Part shown: positions 39,164-48,186 of the stretch, piece by piece
Layout of the letters: each line of letters opens with the position of its first letter
Numbering within the stretch: the stretch's first letter is position 1
DNA from: Kineosporiaceae bacterium SCSIO 59966
GTDB taxonomy: Bacteria; Actinomycetota; Actinomycetes; Actinomycetales; SCSIO-59966
NCBI GenBank assembly: GCA_020881835.1
Contig: CP052876.1
Coordinates: 1,178,001 to 1,242,000, forward strand
Reading direction: 5' to 3'
Length of the DNA stretch: 64,000 bases
Made by a program: the position numbers and the translations under genes
The notes under the pieces: generated by a model
Database searches by the model: none
The model's input: the letters and a program-made list of their open reading frames with translations, nothing else
Told to the model about the DNA's origin: nothing

Positions 39164-39747
39164 CCCCCAGCTGGGTCGCCGTCGTGCTGGCGGTCGTCGT
39201 CGTCCTCGTCGGTCTCGCCTGGTACCTCACCTGGTCGGCCGGCCGGCTGGACCGGCTGCACCACCGGGTGCAGGGAGCCCGCGGCGCCCTCGGCAACCAG
39301 CTGCTGCGCCGGGCCGCGGCCGCCGCCGACCTCGCGTCGTCCGGGGTGCTCGACCCGGCCAGCTCGGTGCTGCTCGCCGCGGCCGCCGGGGAGGTGCTCG
39401 AGGCCGCCGAGGAGGAGGGCCTGGACCCGCACGCGCCGCTGGACCGGGACCTGGCCCGGCGCGAGGCCGCCGAGTCCGACCTGTCCCGGGTGCTGCGGGC
39501 CACCCTCGGCGACCCGGCCGTCGTCCGGGCGGTGCGCGCGGACCCGGTCGGCGCCGACCTGCTCGACGCCCTGGACGCCGCGTGCCTGCGGGTCGTGCTG
39601 GCCCGGCGGTTCCACAACGACGCCGTGTGGCAGGCCCAGCGGGTGCGCAGCAAGCGGGTAGTCCGCTGGGCCCGGCTCGCGGGGCGGGCGCCGATGCCGC
39701 AGACGGTCGAGATCGACGACGAGCCGCCGGACCTGAGCGGCGTCTGA
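39160..39747 (+). CDS. Membrane-anchored helical protein of the PIM operon
   Basis: A 195-residue protein with one N-terminal helix (VAVVLAVVVVLVGLAWYLTW, residues 6-25) followed by a long helical region rich in Ala and Arg with LemA-like spacing (RLDRLHHRVQGARGALGNQL). The C-terminus is acidic. Conserved position after pimA in actinobacteria suggests a link to envelope lipids, but function is unknown. GTGA overlap with pimA. Confidence 0.8.
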   Translation: MTPSWVAVVLAVVVVLVGLAWYLTWSAGRLDRLHHRVQGARGALGNQLLRRAAAAADLASSGVLDPASSVLLAAAAGEVLEAAEEEGLDPHAPLDRDLARREAAESDLSRVLRATLGDPAVVRAVRADPVGADLLDALDAACLRVVLARRFHNDAVWQAQRVRSKRVVRWARLAGRAPMPQTVEIDDEPPDLSGV

Positions 39748-39816
39748 CGGGACGCGGCGTCCGACGGGCCTACCATGGACGACGAACCCGTTCCCGCGCG
39801 TCCGAAGAGGTCGAGA

Positions 39817-40740
39817 GTGTCCACCGAGCAGCAGCAGCCCGCCAGCACCGAGTCCGGCGCCGCCGTCGGCACCGCCCGCGTCAAGCGCGGGATGGCGGAG
39901 ATGCTCAAGGGTGGCGTCATCATGGACGTCGTCACCCCCGAGCAGGCAAAGATCGCCGAGGACGCCGGTGCGGTCGCCGTGATGGCGCTCGAGCGGGTGC
40001 CGGCGGACATCCGGGCCCAGGGCGGTGTCGCCCGGATGAGCGACCCGGACCTCATCGACGGGATCATCGAGGCGGTGTCGATCCCGGTCATGGCCAAGGT
40101 CCGGATCGGTCACTTCGTCGAGGCGCAGGTGCTGCAGAGCCTCGGCGTCGACTACGTGGACGAGTCCGAGGTTCTCACCCCGGCCGACTACGAGCACCAC
40201 ATCGACAAGTGGCAGTTCACCGTCCCGTTCGTGTGCGGTGCGACGAGCCTCGGTGAGGCCCTGCGCCGGATCACCGAGGGTGCGGCGATGATCCGCTCCA
40301 AGGGCGAGGCCGGCACCGGTGACGTCTCCAACGCCACGGGGCACATGCGCACGATCCGCGCCGAGATCAACCGGCTGCGGTCGATGAGCCACGACGAGCT
40401 GTTCGTGGCGGCCAAGGAGCTGCAGGCGCCCTACGAGCTGGTCAAGGAGGTCGCCGAGGCCGGCCGGCTGCCCGTCGTCCTGTTCACCGCCGGCGGCATC
40501 GCCACCCCCGCCGACGCGGCGATGATGATGCAGCTCGGCGCCGAGGGCGTCTTCGTCGGCTCCGGCATCTTCAAGTCCGGCAACCCCGCCGAGCGGGCCG
40601 CCGCGATCGTCAAGGCCACCACGTTCTACGACGACCCGGACGTCGTCGCCAAGGTGTCCCGCGGCCTCGGCGAGGCGATGGTCGGGATCAACGTGGACGC
40701 CGTCCCGGAGCCGCACCGCCTCGCCCAGCGTGGCTGGTGA
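39817..40740 (+). CDS. pdxS: Pyridoxal 5'-phosphate synthase lyase subunit
   Basis: A 307-residue PdxS (Pdx1/SnzP), which builds PLP from ribose 5-phosphate, glyceraldehyde 3-phosphate and ammonia supplied by PdxT. Key residues are visible: Asp37 in IMDVV, Lys94 in MAKVRIGHF (imine with the sugar) and Lys162 in [16 protein letters not shown]. The start chosen is the GTG at 39817 with AAGAGG upstream; an ATG at 39775 overlaps a TACCAT -10 candidate and is less likely. Unlike usual, pdxT is 2.8 kb downstream. Confidence 0.95.
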   Translation: MSTEQQQPASTESGAAVGTARVKRGMAEMLKGGVIMDVVTPEQAKIAEDAGAVAVMALERVPADIRAQGGVARMSDPDLIDGIIEAVSIPVMAKVRIGHFVEAQVLQSLGVDYVDESEVLTPADYEHHIDKWQFTVPFVCGATSLGEALRRITEGAAMIRSKGEAGTGDVSNATGHMRTIRAEINRLRSMSHDELFVAAKELQAPYELVKEVAEAGRLPVVLFTAGGIATPADAAMMMQLGAEGVFVGSGIFKSGNPAERAAAIVKATTFYDDPDVVAKVSRGLGEAMVGINVDAVPEPHRLAQRGW

Positions 40741-40814
40741 CCCCTTCTCTGCGTAACCCGCTCCCCGTGGTAACCCCCTGCCCGTGGTAACCCCCCCGTG
40801 GTAGACCCCCTCCC

Positions 40815-40941
40815 CGTGATCATGCAATCCCGCCACCCTGCACGCCCCTAGCGCCCGCTTCGCCACAGCATTCGGGGCTCTCCAGAATGCTGGGTTGTCG
40901 GCACGACACGCGGCGTGTTGCGCCAACAACCCAGCATTCTG
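40815..40941. repeat. Composite intergenic repeat, site E (left arm plus long hairpin)
   Basis: The left-arm motif GTGATCATGCAATCCCGCC starts at 40816. The hairpin at 40883-40941 is the longest of the family: CAGAATGCTGGGTTGT (40883-40898) pairs perfectly with ACAACCCAGCATTCTG (40926-40941), a 16-bp stem, with inner CGACACGC and GGCGTGTTG. No right arm follows; a GGGGCGAG-rich tract (40946-40988) runs into kynU. It lies between convergent pdxS and kynU. Confidence 0.9.
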
Positions 40942-40945
40942 CGAG

Positions 40946-40988
40946 GGGTGGGGGGCGAGGGGCGAGGGGGGGCGAGGGGCGAGGGGCG
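40946..40988 (+). repeat. GGGGCGAG short tandem repeat
   Basis: Five near-copies of the octamer GGGGCGAG (with extra G in places) fill the last 40 bp before the kynU stop. The plus strand is G-rich and could form a quadruplex, as at the corresponding edge of repeat site A. Confidence 0.6.
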
Positions 40989-42242
40989 TCAGGTGACGGT
41001 GGCGCGGTGGGCGAACCGCGGGTCGGTGTGCTCACCGGCCGCCAGCACGTCCCGCAAAGCAGTGGCCGCGGCCAGGCAGTCGCCGTGCGTGACGTACAGC
41101 GGCGCGAACCCCAGCCGGACGACGTCCGGCTCGCGGAAGTCTCCGACGACCCCGCGGGCGATGAGCGCCTGGACCACCGCGTAGGCGTCCGGGTGGCGCA
41201 GGGACACCTGTGAGCCGCGGCGCCCGGCGTCCCGGGGGGTCAGCACCTCGACGTCCGGGACGAGCGCGTCCAGGCACTCGAGGAAGAACGACGTCAGCGA
41301 CACCGACTGCTGCCGCACGTCCGCCGTCGCCAGCCCGTCGAAGGCGGTGAGCGCCGCCTCCAGTGCCAGCAGTGACAGCAGCGGGGGAGTGCCCACCCGC
41401 CCGCGCGCCACACCCTCGGCCGGCTCGTAGTCGCTGACCATCGCGAAGGGCCGGGCGTGCCCGTTCCAGCCCGACAGCGGCTGGTCGAAGGCGTCCTGGT
41501 GGCGGGTGGCGACGTAGAGGAACGCCGGGGCGCCCGGACCGCCGTTGAGGTACTTGTAGCCGCAACCGACGGCGAGGTCGACACCGTCGGCGTCCAGGTG
41601 CACCTCCAGCGCGCCGGCGGAGTGGCACAGGTCCCACATCGCCAGGGCCCCGACGTCGTGCGCGGCCCGCGTCAGCGCCGGCACGTCCCACAGCTGACCG
41701 GTCCGGTAGTCCACGTGGGAGAGCGCGACGAGTGCCACCTGCTCCCCGCGGTCGGCGAGCACCGCCGGCACGTCCGGCGGGGAGGCGAGCACGACGTCCA
41801 GGTCGGCGAGCCGGGCTGCGCCCTGCAGCACGTACAGGTCGGTGGGAAAGGAGCCCGGGTCGGTGACGACGACCCGTCGCCCGGGGCGCATCCGAGCTGC
41901 GGCGACGTAGCACTTGAAGAGGTTGACCGAGGTGGAGTCGGTGACGACGACCTGACCGGGGGCGGCGCCGACGAGGCGTCCGACGGCGTCCCCGACCCGG
42001 GTCGGGGCCCCCCACCAGTCCGCGGTGTTCCAGGAGGCGATGAGGTCGTGGCCCCACTGTCGGCGGACGACGTCCTCGACGGCCGCGGGGACGGCGCGGG
42101 GCAGGGCGCCCAGGGAGTTGCCGTCGAGGTAGACGACACCGTCGGGCAGCTCGAAGCGGTCCCGGACGCCGGCGAGCGGACCGGCGGCGTCCAGCTCGGC
42201 GGCGCGGCGGGCCAGGTGCTGGGGTGTGCTCACCGGCCGCAC
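40989..42242 (-). CDS. kynU: Kynureninase
   Basis: A 417-residue fold-type I PLP enzyme that splits kynurenine to anthranilate and alanine (or 3-hydroxykynurenine to 3-hydroxyanthranilate). Family blocks include [40 protein letters not shown] and the PLP lysine Lys230 in [12 protein letters not shown]. No tryptophan dioxygenase or formamidase is in the window. The GTG at 42242 is used, GTG 42233 is also possible. Divergent from the leader peptide and oxygenase. Confidence 0.93.
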   Translation of the reverse strand: MRPVSTPQHLARRAAELDAAGPLAGVRDRFELPDGVVYLDGNSLGALPRAVPAAVEDVVRRQWGHDLIASWNTADWWGAPTRVGDAVGRLVGAAPGQVVVTDSTSVNLFKCYVAAARMRPGRRVVVTDPGSFPTDLYVLQGAARLADLDVVLASPPDVPAVLADRGEQVALVALSHVDYRTGQLWDVPALTRAAHDVGALAMWDLCHSAGALEVHLDADGVDLAVGCGYKYLNGGPGAPAFLYVATRHQDAFDQPLSGWNGHARPFAMVSDYEPAEGVARGRVGTPPLLSLLALEAALTAFDGLATADVRQQSVSLTSFFLECLDALVPDVEVLTPRDAGRRGSQVSLRHPDAYAVVQALIARGVVGDFREPDVVRLGFAPLYVTHGDCLAAATALRDVLAAGEHTDPRFAHRATVT

Positions 42243-42313
42243 CCTAGACGAGCCTCTTCAAGGGGTCAGTGGTCGTCGAGCAGGGAACGGTCGTCGACCT
42301 GGAAACGGTCCTC

Positions 42314-42319
42314 TAGACT
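42314..42319 (+). promoter_or_regulatory. -10 element for the leader peptide transcript
   Basis: TAGACT (TANNNT) ends 7 nt before the ATG at 42327, so transcription should begin at or next to the start codon, giving a leaderless mRNA for the leader peptide. Confidence 0.55.
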
Positions 42320-42326
42320 CCCCGCC

Positions 42327-42398
42327 ATGTCCTCGGTGCTGGTGCGCCGTGTCCACGTGGACCTCCTGCGCACCAACAGCAGTCTGTGTCGCGGCTGA
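42327..42398 (+). CDS. Putative 23-residue leader peptide
   Basis: A 24-codon frame coding MSSVLVRRVHVDLLRTNSSL followed by CRG. The VRRVHVDLLR...SSLCR pattern matches the actinobacterial putative leader peptides I know from upstream of sulfur- and cysteine-related genes, where translation through the C-terminal Cys/Arg codons is thought to control the downstream gene. It lies 66 nt before the oxygenase start. A CCCGC/GCGGG stem (about 42400-42420) follows its stop at once. Function is inferred by resemblance. Confidence 0.7.
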   Translation: MSSVLVRRVHVDLLRTNSSLCRG

Positions 42399-42464
42399 GC
42401 CCGCTCCGACACCCGGCGGGTCGTGAGCCCGCACAGCGCCGACCCCATGAGGATCACAGACACC

Positions 42465-43487
42465 ATGACTGCTGCCTCTTTGCCTGTTCTCGACCTCTCG
42501 CTGGCGAACAGTCCCGCGACCGCCCCGGCCTTCCGTGACGCACTGCGCGAGGCCACGCACGACTACGGCTTCTTCTACCTCGTCGGCCACGGCGCCGAAC
42601 CCGCCCTCATCCGCCGGGTCATCACCGTCGCCCGGGAGTTCTTCGCCCTCCCCGAGGAGGAGAAGCTCGCCATCGAGAACACCCACAGCCCACACTTCCG
42701 CGGCTACACGCGCGTCGGCGGCGAGCGCACTCAGGGCAAGGTCGACTGGCGCGAGCAGATCGACGTCGGACCCGAGCGGGACCCGCTCCCGACCGGGCCG
42801 GAGGACCCCGCCTACCACGTGCTCGAGGGTCCGAACCTGTGGCCGGCACGACTGCCTCAGCTTCGCGAGGTCCTCACCAGCTGGACCGACGCCATGGGGC
42901 GCGTCGCCGACCAGCTCATGCGCGAGTGGGCCGAGTCCCTCGGCCAGGACCGCGACGTCTTCGACCCCGCCTTCGGCGAGGCGCCCGGGTGGCTGTGCAA
43001 GGTGGTGCGCTACCCAGGTCGCGAGCACGGAGGCACCGACCAGGGCGTGGGGTGGCACAACGACTTCGGGGTGCTCACCCTCCTGCTCGTGGAGCCGGGC
43101 AAGGCCGGCCTGCAGGTGGAGCACGACGGCGCTCCGCTCGACGTGCCGCCGGTCGACGGCGCCCTGGTGGTCAACATCGGTGAGATGCTCGAGTGGGCCA
43201 CCGACGGCTACCTCAGGGCCACCAAGCACCGGGTGCTCGCCCCGGAGCCGGGCACCGACCGGATCTCGGTGCCGTACTTCCACAACCCAGCGCTGGACGC
43301 CGTCTTCCCCAAGCTCGTACTTCCCGCACAGCTGGCGGCGCAGGCGCCAGGGGTCACGACAGACCCCGACGACCAGGAGATCTACGGGGTCTACGGCTAC
43401 AACGCGCTGAAGAGCCGCGTGCGCGCCCACCCCAACGTGGTCGAGGCCCACCACCCGCACCTGCGGCCGAAGCCGACGGGGGCCTGA
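42465..43487 (+). CDS. 2-oxoglutarate/Fe(II) oxygenase, isopenicillin N synthase-like
   Basis: A 340-residue oxygenase with the DIOX_N region (LPVLDLSLA, YGFFYLVGHG) and a double-stranded beta-helix core. The iron triad is His198 and Asp200 in GWHNDFGVLT with His255 in ATKHRVLAP; Arg266 in RISVPYF would bind 2-oxoglutarate. The substrate is not predictable; despite the family name it need not act in beta-lactam synthesis. The ATG at 42465 is chosen (GAGGA site upstream); 42447 is possible. A leader peptide precedes it. Confidence 0.9.
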   Translation: MTAASLPVLDLSLANSPATAPAFRDALREATHDYGFFYLVGHGAEPALIRRVITVAREFFALPEEEKLAIENTHSPHFRGYTRVGGERTQGKVDWREQIDVGPERDPLPTGPEDPAYHVLEGPNLWPARLPQLREVLTSWTDAMGRVADQLMREWAESLGQDRDVFDPAFGEAPGWLCKVVRYPGREHGGTDQGVGWHNDFGVLTLLLVEPGKAGLQVEHDGAPLDVPPVDGALVVNIGEMLEWATDGYLRATKHRVLAPEPGTDRISVPYFHNPALDAVFPKLVLPAQLAAQAPGVTTDPDDQEIYGVYGYNALKSRVRAHPNVVEAHHPHLRPKPTGA

Positions 43488-43500
43488 GCGTCGCGCCGCC

Positions 43501-43506
43501 TAGGCT
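43501..43506 (+). promoter_or_regulatory. Candidate -10 element for a leaderless pdxT mRNA
   Basis: TAGGCT ends 8 nt before the pdxT GTG with no ribosome site between them. It lies 13 nt after the oxygenase stop, so pdxT has its own promoter here. Confidence 0.5.
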
Positions 43507-43514
43507 GTTCCGAC

Positions 43515-44138
43515 GTGACCTCTTCCCGCCGAACCCGCCCGACCGTCGGCGTCCTGGCCCTGCAGGGCGACGTCCGTGAGCACGTGCGGACGCTGACCGA
43601 ACTGGGCGCGGACGCCGTCCCGGTGCGCCGGCCCGGCGAGCTCGACGCCGTCGACGCGCTCGTACTGCCCGGCGGGGAGTCCACGACGATCGACAAGCTC
43701 GCCCGTGCCTTCGACCTCGCCGAGCCGCTGCGCCGCCGGATCGCCGACGGCATGCCGGTCTACGGCTCGTGCGCCGGGATGATCCTGCTCGCCGACCGGC
43801 TCGTCGACGCCATCGACGGCCAGCAGACCTTCGGCGGCCTCGACGTGCTCGTGCGGCGCAACGCCTTCGGCCGCCAGGTCGAGTCCTTCGAGGAGGATCT
43901 CGACGTCGTCGGCGTGGCAGGCGGCCCGGTCCGGGCCGTGTTCATCCGCGCCCCGTGGGTCGAGGAGGCCGGTCCGGACGTCGAGGTGCTGGCGAGCGTC
44001 CGCACCGGACCGGCCGCCGGGCGGGTGGTCGCCGTCCGGCAGGGTGGGCTGCTCGCCACGTCCTTCCATCCCGAGGTGACCGGCGACCTGCGGGTGCACG
44101 CGCTGTTCGTCGACATGGTCCGCGAGCGACTCGAGTGA
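43515..44138 (+). CDS. pdxT: Pyridoxal 5'-phosphate synthase glutaminase subunit
   Basis: A 207-residue class I glutaminase that feeds ammonia to PdxS. The catalytic triad is Cys86 (YGSCAGMIL), His185 and Glu187 ([10 protein letters not shown]); [12 protein letters not shown] is the oxyanion-strand block. GTG start. The pdxS partner lies upstream beyond kynU and the oxygenase. Confidence 0.95.
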   Translation: MTSSRRTRPTVGVLALQGDVREHVRTLTELGADAVPVRRPGELDAVDALVLPGGESTTIDKLARAFDLAEPLRRRIADGMPVYGSCAGMILLADRLVDAIDGQQTFGGLDVLVRRNAFGRQVESFEEDLDVVGVAGGPVRAVFIRAPWVEEAGPDVEVLASVRTGPAAGRVVAVRQGGLLATSFHPEVTGDLRVHALFVDMVRERLE

Positions 44139-44199
44139 GCACCGGCCGCGACCACCGGGGATAGCATCGACCCCCGCTGCACGAGACCGAGGGAGACCC

Positions 44200-44955
44200 A
44201 TGTCCGGCCACTCCAAGTGGGCCACCACGAAGCACAAGAAGGCGGTCGTCGACGCCAAGCGCGGCAAGATGTTCGCCAAGCTGATCAAGAACATTGAGGT
44301 GGCTGCCCGCACCGGCGGCGGTGATCCCGCGGGCAACCCCACGCTCTACGACGCCATCCAGAAGGCGAAGAAGTCCTCGGTCCCCAACGACAACATCGAC
44401 CGAGCCGTCAAGCGCGGGTCGGGGGCGGAGACCGGCGGAGCGGACTACCAGACGATCATGTACGAGGGGTACGGCCCGAACGGTGTCGCCGTGCTCGTCG
44501 AGTGCCTCACCGACAACCGCAACCGGGCGGCGTCCGACGTGCGGGTCGCCTTCACCCGCAACGGCGGCACGATGGCCGACCCGGGCAGCGTGTCGTACCT
44601 GTTCACCCGCAAGGGCGTCGTCCTCGTGCCCAAGGACGGCCTGAGCGAGGACGACGTGCTGGCCGCCGTCCTGGACGCCGGGGCCGAGGAGGTCAACGAC
44701 CTCGGTGACGCCTACGAGGTGGTCAGTGAGGCGACCGACGTCGTCGCCGTGCGCACTGCGCTGCAGGACGCCGGGATCGACTACGACTCCGCGGAGGTGC
44801 AGTTCGTCCCTGCCACCCAGGTCGAGCTGGACGCCGAGGGCGCACGGAAGATCTTCCGGCTCATCGACGCCCTCGAGGACAGCGACGACGTCCAGAACGT
44901 CTACGCCAACTTCGACGTCTCGGACGACGTGATGGCCGAGGTCGACGCGGACTGA
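44200..44955 (+). CDS. yebC: YebC/PmpR family transcriptional regulator or translation factor
   Basis: A 251-residue YebC/TACO1 protein. The start [20 protein letters not shown] and blocks [32 protein letters not shown] and [15 protein letters not shown] are diagnostic. Members are reported as DNA-binding regulators and as factors that relieve ribosome stalling at proline tracts. The position directly before ruvC is the usual one. A TAGCAT -10 candidate is at 44162-44167. Confidence 0.95.
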   Translation: MSGHSKWATTKHKKAVVDAKRGKMFAKLIKNIEVAARTGGGDPAGNPTLYDAIQKAKKSSVPNDNIDRAVKRGSGAETGGADYQTIMYEGYGPNGVAVLVECLTDNRNRAASDVRVAFTRNGGTMADPGSVSYLFTRKGVVLVPKDGLSEDDVLAAVLDAGAEEVNDLGDAYEVVSEATDVVAVRTALQDAGIDYDSAEVQFVPATQVELDAEGARKIFRLIDALEDSDDVQNVYANFDVSDDVMAEVDAD

Positions 44956-44964
44956 CCTGGTCCG

Positions 44965-45078
44965 GGGTGGCGGGATTGCATGATTACGAAGGGGTTGGGG
45001 GTCCGGCGGATCGTGCGGGGTGGCGGGACTGCATGATCACGAAGGGGTCGTGCGGGGTGGCGGGACTGCATGATCACG
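44965..45078. repeat. Composite intergenic repeat, site F (right-arm copies only)
   Basis: Three copies of the right-arm motif in a row, GGTGGCGGGATTGCATGATT at 44966, GGTGGCGGGACTGCATGATC at 45019 and again at 45056 (37-bp period for the last two, linked by GGGGTCGTGCGG). No hairpin and no terminal motif are present. It fills most of the 193-bp yebC-ruvC gap. Confidence 0.9.
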
Positions 45079-45148
45079 GCGGGGGTTGAGGGGGGGTGGG
45101 TCCGCGCGCCTGCGGGTCGTCGTCGGTGGCGGGTGCGAGAGTGGGCCG

Positions 45149-45709
45149 GTGCGCGTCCTGGGAGTCGACCCCGGCCTGACCCGGTGCGGTCTGGGCGTCG
45201 TCGACGGCCGTGCCGGACGGCGGGCCCAGCTGGTCGCCGTCGACGTCGTGCGCACTCCCGCCGACGCCGGTCTCGAGCTGCGGCTGCTCGCCGTCGCCGA
45301 GGTGATCGAGGCCTGGCTGGACCGGCACGCCCCCGACGTCCTGGCCGTCGAGCGGGTGTTCAGCCAGCAGAACGTCCGCACGGTGATGGGCACCGCGCAG
45401 GTCTCCGGGGTCGCCCTGCTCGCGGCCGCCCGCCGAGGGGTGCCGGTGGCCCTGCACACTCCGAGCGAGGTCAAGGCAGCCGTCACCGGGGACGGCCGGG
45501 CCGGCAAGGAGCAGGTCGCCGCGATGGTGACCCGGATCCTCGACCTGCCGGCCACGCCTCGTCCGGCGGACGCCTCCGACGCCCTCGCGCTCGCCGTCTG
45601 CCACCTGTGGCGCGGCTCGGCGCCGACCGCCGTTGCCGGCCACAGCGGCGCGCCGACGGCGGCGCAGTCGGCGTGGGCGCAGGCCATGGCCGCCTCCCGG
45701 CGGCGGTGA
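45149..45709 (+). CDS. ruvC: Holliday junction endonuclease RuvC
   Basis: A 186-residue resolvase. The four acidic residues are at the canonical positions: Asp7 (LGVDPGL), Glu68 (LAVERVF), Asp141 and Asp144 ([10 protein letters not shown]). It cuts four-way junctions processed by RuvAB. The GTG at 45149 is chosen since it puts these residues in register; the 21-residue upstream extension covers repeat F remnants. Confidence 0.96.
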   Translation: MRVLGVDPGLTRCGLGVVDGRAGRRAQLVAVDVVRTPADAGLELRLLAVAEVIEAWLDRHAPDVLAVERVFSQQNVRTVMGTAQVSGVALLAAARRGVPVALHTPSEVKAAVTGDGRAGKEQVAAMVTRILDLPATPRPADASDALALAVCHLWRGSAPTAVAGHSGAPTAAQSAWAQAMAASRRR

Positions 45710-45797
45710 GGCGTCCCCGGCGCGTCGGGCGTGACGCCGGCCGTCGCCGCTGGCTACGGTGGACGACGTCGTACAGGTGTTCGGCAGGGGAGGATCG

Positions 45798-46409
45798 ATG
45801 ATCGCGTCGGTGCGGGGCCGGGTGCTGCAGGTCCGGCTCGACTCGGCGGTGCTCGAGGTCGGCGGCGTCGGCCTGCTCGTCCAGGCCACCCCGGCGACGC
45901 TGGCCGAGCTGCGCACCGGGGCAGAGGCGGTGCTGCACACCTCGCTCGTCGTCCGGGAGGAGTCGCTGACCCTGTTCGGGTTCACCGACGCCGACGACCG
46001 GGACGTGTTCGAGACCGTGCAGACCGTGTCCGGCATCGGTCCGCGCCTGGCGCTGGCGATGCTCGCCGTGCACACCCCGCAGGGGCTGCGCCGGGCGGTG
46101 GCGGAGGAGGACCTCGCGGCCCTGCAACGGGTCCCCGGCATCGGCCGCAAGGGCGCCCAGCGGATCGTGCTCGAGCTCGGTGACCGGCTGGGTCCGCCGT
46201 CCCAGGGCGCCTCGCCGGCACCGGTCGATGACGCCGGAGCGAGCCCGGACGCCGGGCACGGGCAGGTCGTCGACGCGCTGGTCGGACTCGGCTGGAACCT
46301 CAAGCAGGCCCAGGACGCCGTCGCGGCGGTGAGCGGTCCGGACGGCGCGGCAGGCTCGGACACCCCGGCCCTGCTGCGGGCCGCGCTGCGGCACCTGGGG
46401 CGGAGCTGA
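45798..46409 (+). CDS. ruvA: Holliday junction branch migration protein RuvA
   Basis: A 203-residue RuvA with the N-terminal OB-fold ([26 protein letters not shown]), two helix-hairpin-helix motifs ([13 protein letters not shown] and [16 protein letters not shown]) and a C-terminal domain III ([16 protein letters not shown]) that contacts RuvB. The ATG has an AGGGGAGG site upstream. Its stop overlaps the ruvB ATG by one base. Confidence 0.96.
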   Translation: MIASVRGRVLQVRLDSAVLEVGGVGLLVQATPATLAELRTGAEAVLHTSLVVREESLTLFGFTDADDRDVFETVQTVSGIGPRLALAMLAVHTPQGLRRAVAEEDLAALQRVPGIGRKGAQRIVLELGDRLGPPSQGASPAPVDDAGASPDAGHGQVVDALVGLGWNLKQAQDAVAAVSGPDGAAGSDTPALLRAALRHLGRS

Positions 46410-47668
46410 TGGCGGGCGCTACCGGCGGCGCAGGGTTCTCCGAGGGCGCAGGGTTCTCCGAGGGCGCAAGGTTCTCCGAGGGCGCAAGGTTCTCCGACGG
46501 CTCGGTCGAGGTCGACCTGCCCGAGGACGCCGGCGTCGGCACCGCCGACGGCGCCGTGGACGACGGTGTGGACGACGGTGACCACGACCTCGGCACCCGG
46601 CTGCCGGCGTCCGACCGGGTCGTCACCCCGGGCGCGGACGACGCCGAGCGGGCAGCCGAGGCCGCCCTGCGGCCCAAGCGGCTGGCGGACTTCGTCGGGC
46701 AGCGGGTGGTCCGTGAGCAGCTCTCCCTCGTCCTGGAGGCGGCCACCCGGCGCCGCCGGGCACCGGACCACGTCCTGCTGTCCGGTCCGCCCGGACTCGG
46801 CAAGACCACCCTCGCGATGATCATCGCGAGCGAGCTCGGCGCGTCGCTGCGGATGACGAGCGGCCCGGCCATCCAGCACGCCGGCGACCTGGCCGCGGTG
46901 CTCTCCTCGCTGGAGGAGAACGAGGTGCTGTTCCTCGACGAGATCCACCGGATGGCCCGCCCGGCCGAGGAGATGCTCTACGTCGCGATGGAGGACTTCC
47001 GGGTCGACGTCATCGTCGGCAAGGGGCCCGGCGCCACCGCGATCCCGCTCGACCTGCCGCCGTTCACCCTCGTCGGGGCCACCACCCGCTCCGGCCTGCT
47101 GCCCGCGCCGCTGCGAGACCGGTTCGGATTCACCGGCCACCTCGACTTCTACGAGCCGGACGAGCTGCGCCAGGTGCTCAAGCGCTCGGCCGAGCTGCTC
47201 GACGTCCCGCTGACCGAGGCCGGCGCCGTCGAGATCGCCCGCCGCTCGCGGGGGACGCCACGGGTCGCCAACCGGCTGCTGCGCCGGGTGCGGGACTGGG
47301 CCCAGGTGCGCGGCGACGGCCGGGTCGACGTCGGTGCGGCCCGCGCGGCGCTGGCGGTCTACGAGGTGGACGAACTCGGGCTCGACCGGCTCGACCGGGG
47401 GGTGCTGCAGGCGCTGTGCACCCGGTTCGGTGGCGGACCGGTCGGGCTGTCGACGCTCGCGGTGACCGTGGGAGAGGAGCCGGAGACGGTGGAGACGGTC
47501 GCCGAGCCGTACCTCGTCCGCGAAGGGCTCATCGGCCGGACGCCGCGAGGGCGGATCGCCACCCCGGCGGCCTGGCGGCACCTGGGCCTGCGACCGCCGC
47601 GGGGGTCGGCCGCGGCCCAGCTCGACCTCGACCTCGACATCGACCCCGCCGGGCAGGAGAGCGACTGA
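46409..47668 (+). CDS. ruvB: Holliday junction helicase motor RuvB with N-terminal repeat extension
   Basis: A 419-residue AAA+ ATPase. The normal core begins near residue 80 ([18 protein letters not shown]); Walker A is GPPGLGKTT with Lys132 and Walker B is LFLDEIHRM. The first ~75 residues are extra, acidic and low-complexity, with four copies of the six-residue unit GA(G/R)FSE encoded by 18-bp tandem repeats at 46427-46498. A later start would remove the extension, but the ATG overlapping the ruvA stop is the only well-placed start. Confidence 0.95.
   Translation: MAGATGGAGFSEGAGFSEGARFSEGARFSDGSVEVDLPEDAGVGTADGAVDDGVDDGDHDLGTRLPASDRVVTPGADDAERAAEAALRPKRLADFVGQRVVREQLSLVLEAATRRRRAPDHVLLSGPPGLGKTTLAMIIASELGASLRMTSGPAIQHAGDLAAVLSSLEENEVLFLDEIHRMARPAEEMLYVAMEDFRVDVIVGKGPGATAIPLDLPPFTLVGATTRSGLLPAPLRDRFGFTGHLDFYEPDELRQVLKRSAELLDVPLTEAGAVEIARRSRGTPRVANRLLRRVRDWAQVRGDGRVDVGAARAALAVYEVDELGLDRLDRGVLQALCTRFGGGPVGLSTLAVTVGEEPETVETVAEPYLVREGLIGRTPRGRIATPAAWRHLGLRPPRGSAAAQLDLDLDIDPAGQESD
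46427..46498 (+). repeat. 18-bp tandem repeat, four copies, inside the ruvB 5' end
   Basis: GGCGCAGGGTTCTCCGAG is repeated four times in frame (46427, 46445, 46463, 46481) with G-to-A changes in the last two copies and a final C. It codes [12 protein letters not shown]. Pure 18-bp periodicity indicates recent slippage. Confidence 0.9.
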
Positions 47669-47734
47669 GCCGGCGCCGCGGCCCGGTCGACGCGCCGAGC
47701 AGGGGCGTCGTTGTCCGCGCTCGCCGGCCTCGCC

Positions 47735-47740
47735 TAGACT
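47735..47740 (+). promoter_or_regulatory. Candidate -10 element for yajC-secDF
   Basis: TAGACT matches TANNNT, 130 bp before yajC. The ~200-bp gap after ruvB otherwise holds only GC-rich sequence with no clear hairpin. Confidence 0.35.
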
Positions 47741-47870
47741 CCCCGGGGCCGCCGACCGTCGCGGACCCGCGCCGCCGGGTGCCGCGGGACCGTCCGATGA
47801 CTGGGACGGCGACCCGACGACGCACACGAACGGGGCGCGCCCGCGCCCCGAAGGGACGTGACTGACCTCC

Positions 47871-48185
47871 ATGGGTATCGAGCTGCTCATCCCGCTGCTC
47901 CTGCTGCTGCCGCTGCTGCTGATCACGATGCGGACGCGTCGCCAGCAGCGCGAGATGGCCGAGATGCAGCGGCGGCTGACCGTCGGCCAGGAGGTCATGA
48001 CGACCTCCGGCGTGTTCGGCACCGTGCGGGGGGTCGACGGTGACCGGGTCAGCGTCGAGGTCGCCCCCGGCGTCACCACCCAGTGGGCGCGCCAGGCCAT
48101 CGCCCGCATCCTCACGCCGCCCTCGCCGGGAGACTCCCCGGACGCCGGCAGCTCGCCGGACGCCGGCACGAGCCCGGGGCGCTGA
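47871..48185 (+). CDS. yajC: Preprotein translocase subunit YajC
   Basis: A 104-residue protein with one N-terminal helix (LLIPLLLLLPLLLITM, residues 5-20) then the cytosolic block RRQQREMAEMQRRLTVGQEVMTTSG cut here to its core QEVMTTSGVFGTV. It associates with SecDF. The C-terminus is Ser/Pro/Asp-rich with repeated SPDAG units. secD begins 1 nt after the stop. Confidence 0.93.
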   Translation: MGIELLIPLLLLLPLLLITMRTRRQQREMAEMQRRLTVGQEVMTTSGVFGTVRGVDGDRVSVEVAPGVTTQWARQAIARILTPPSPGDSPDAGSSPDAGTSPGR

Positions 48186-48186
48186 G

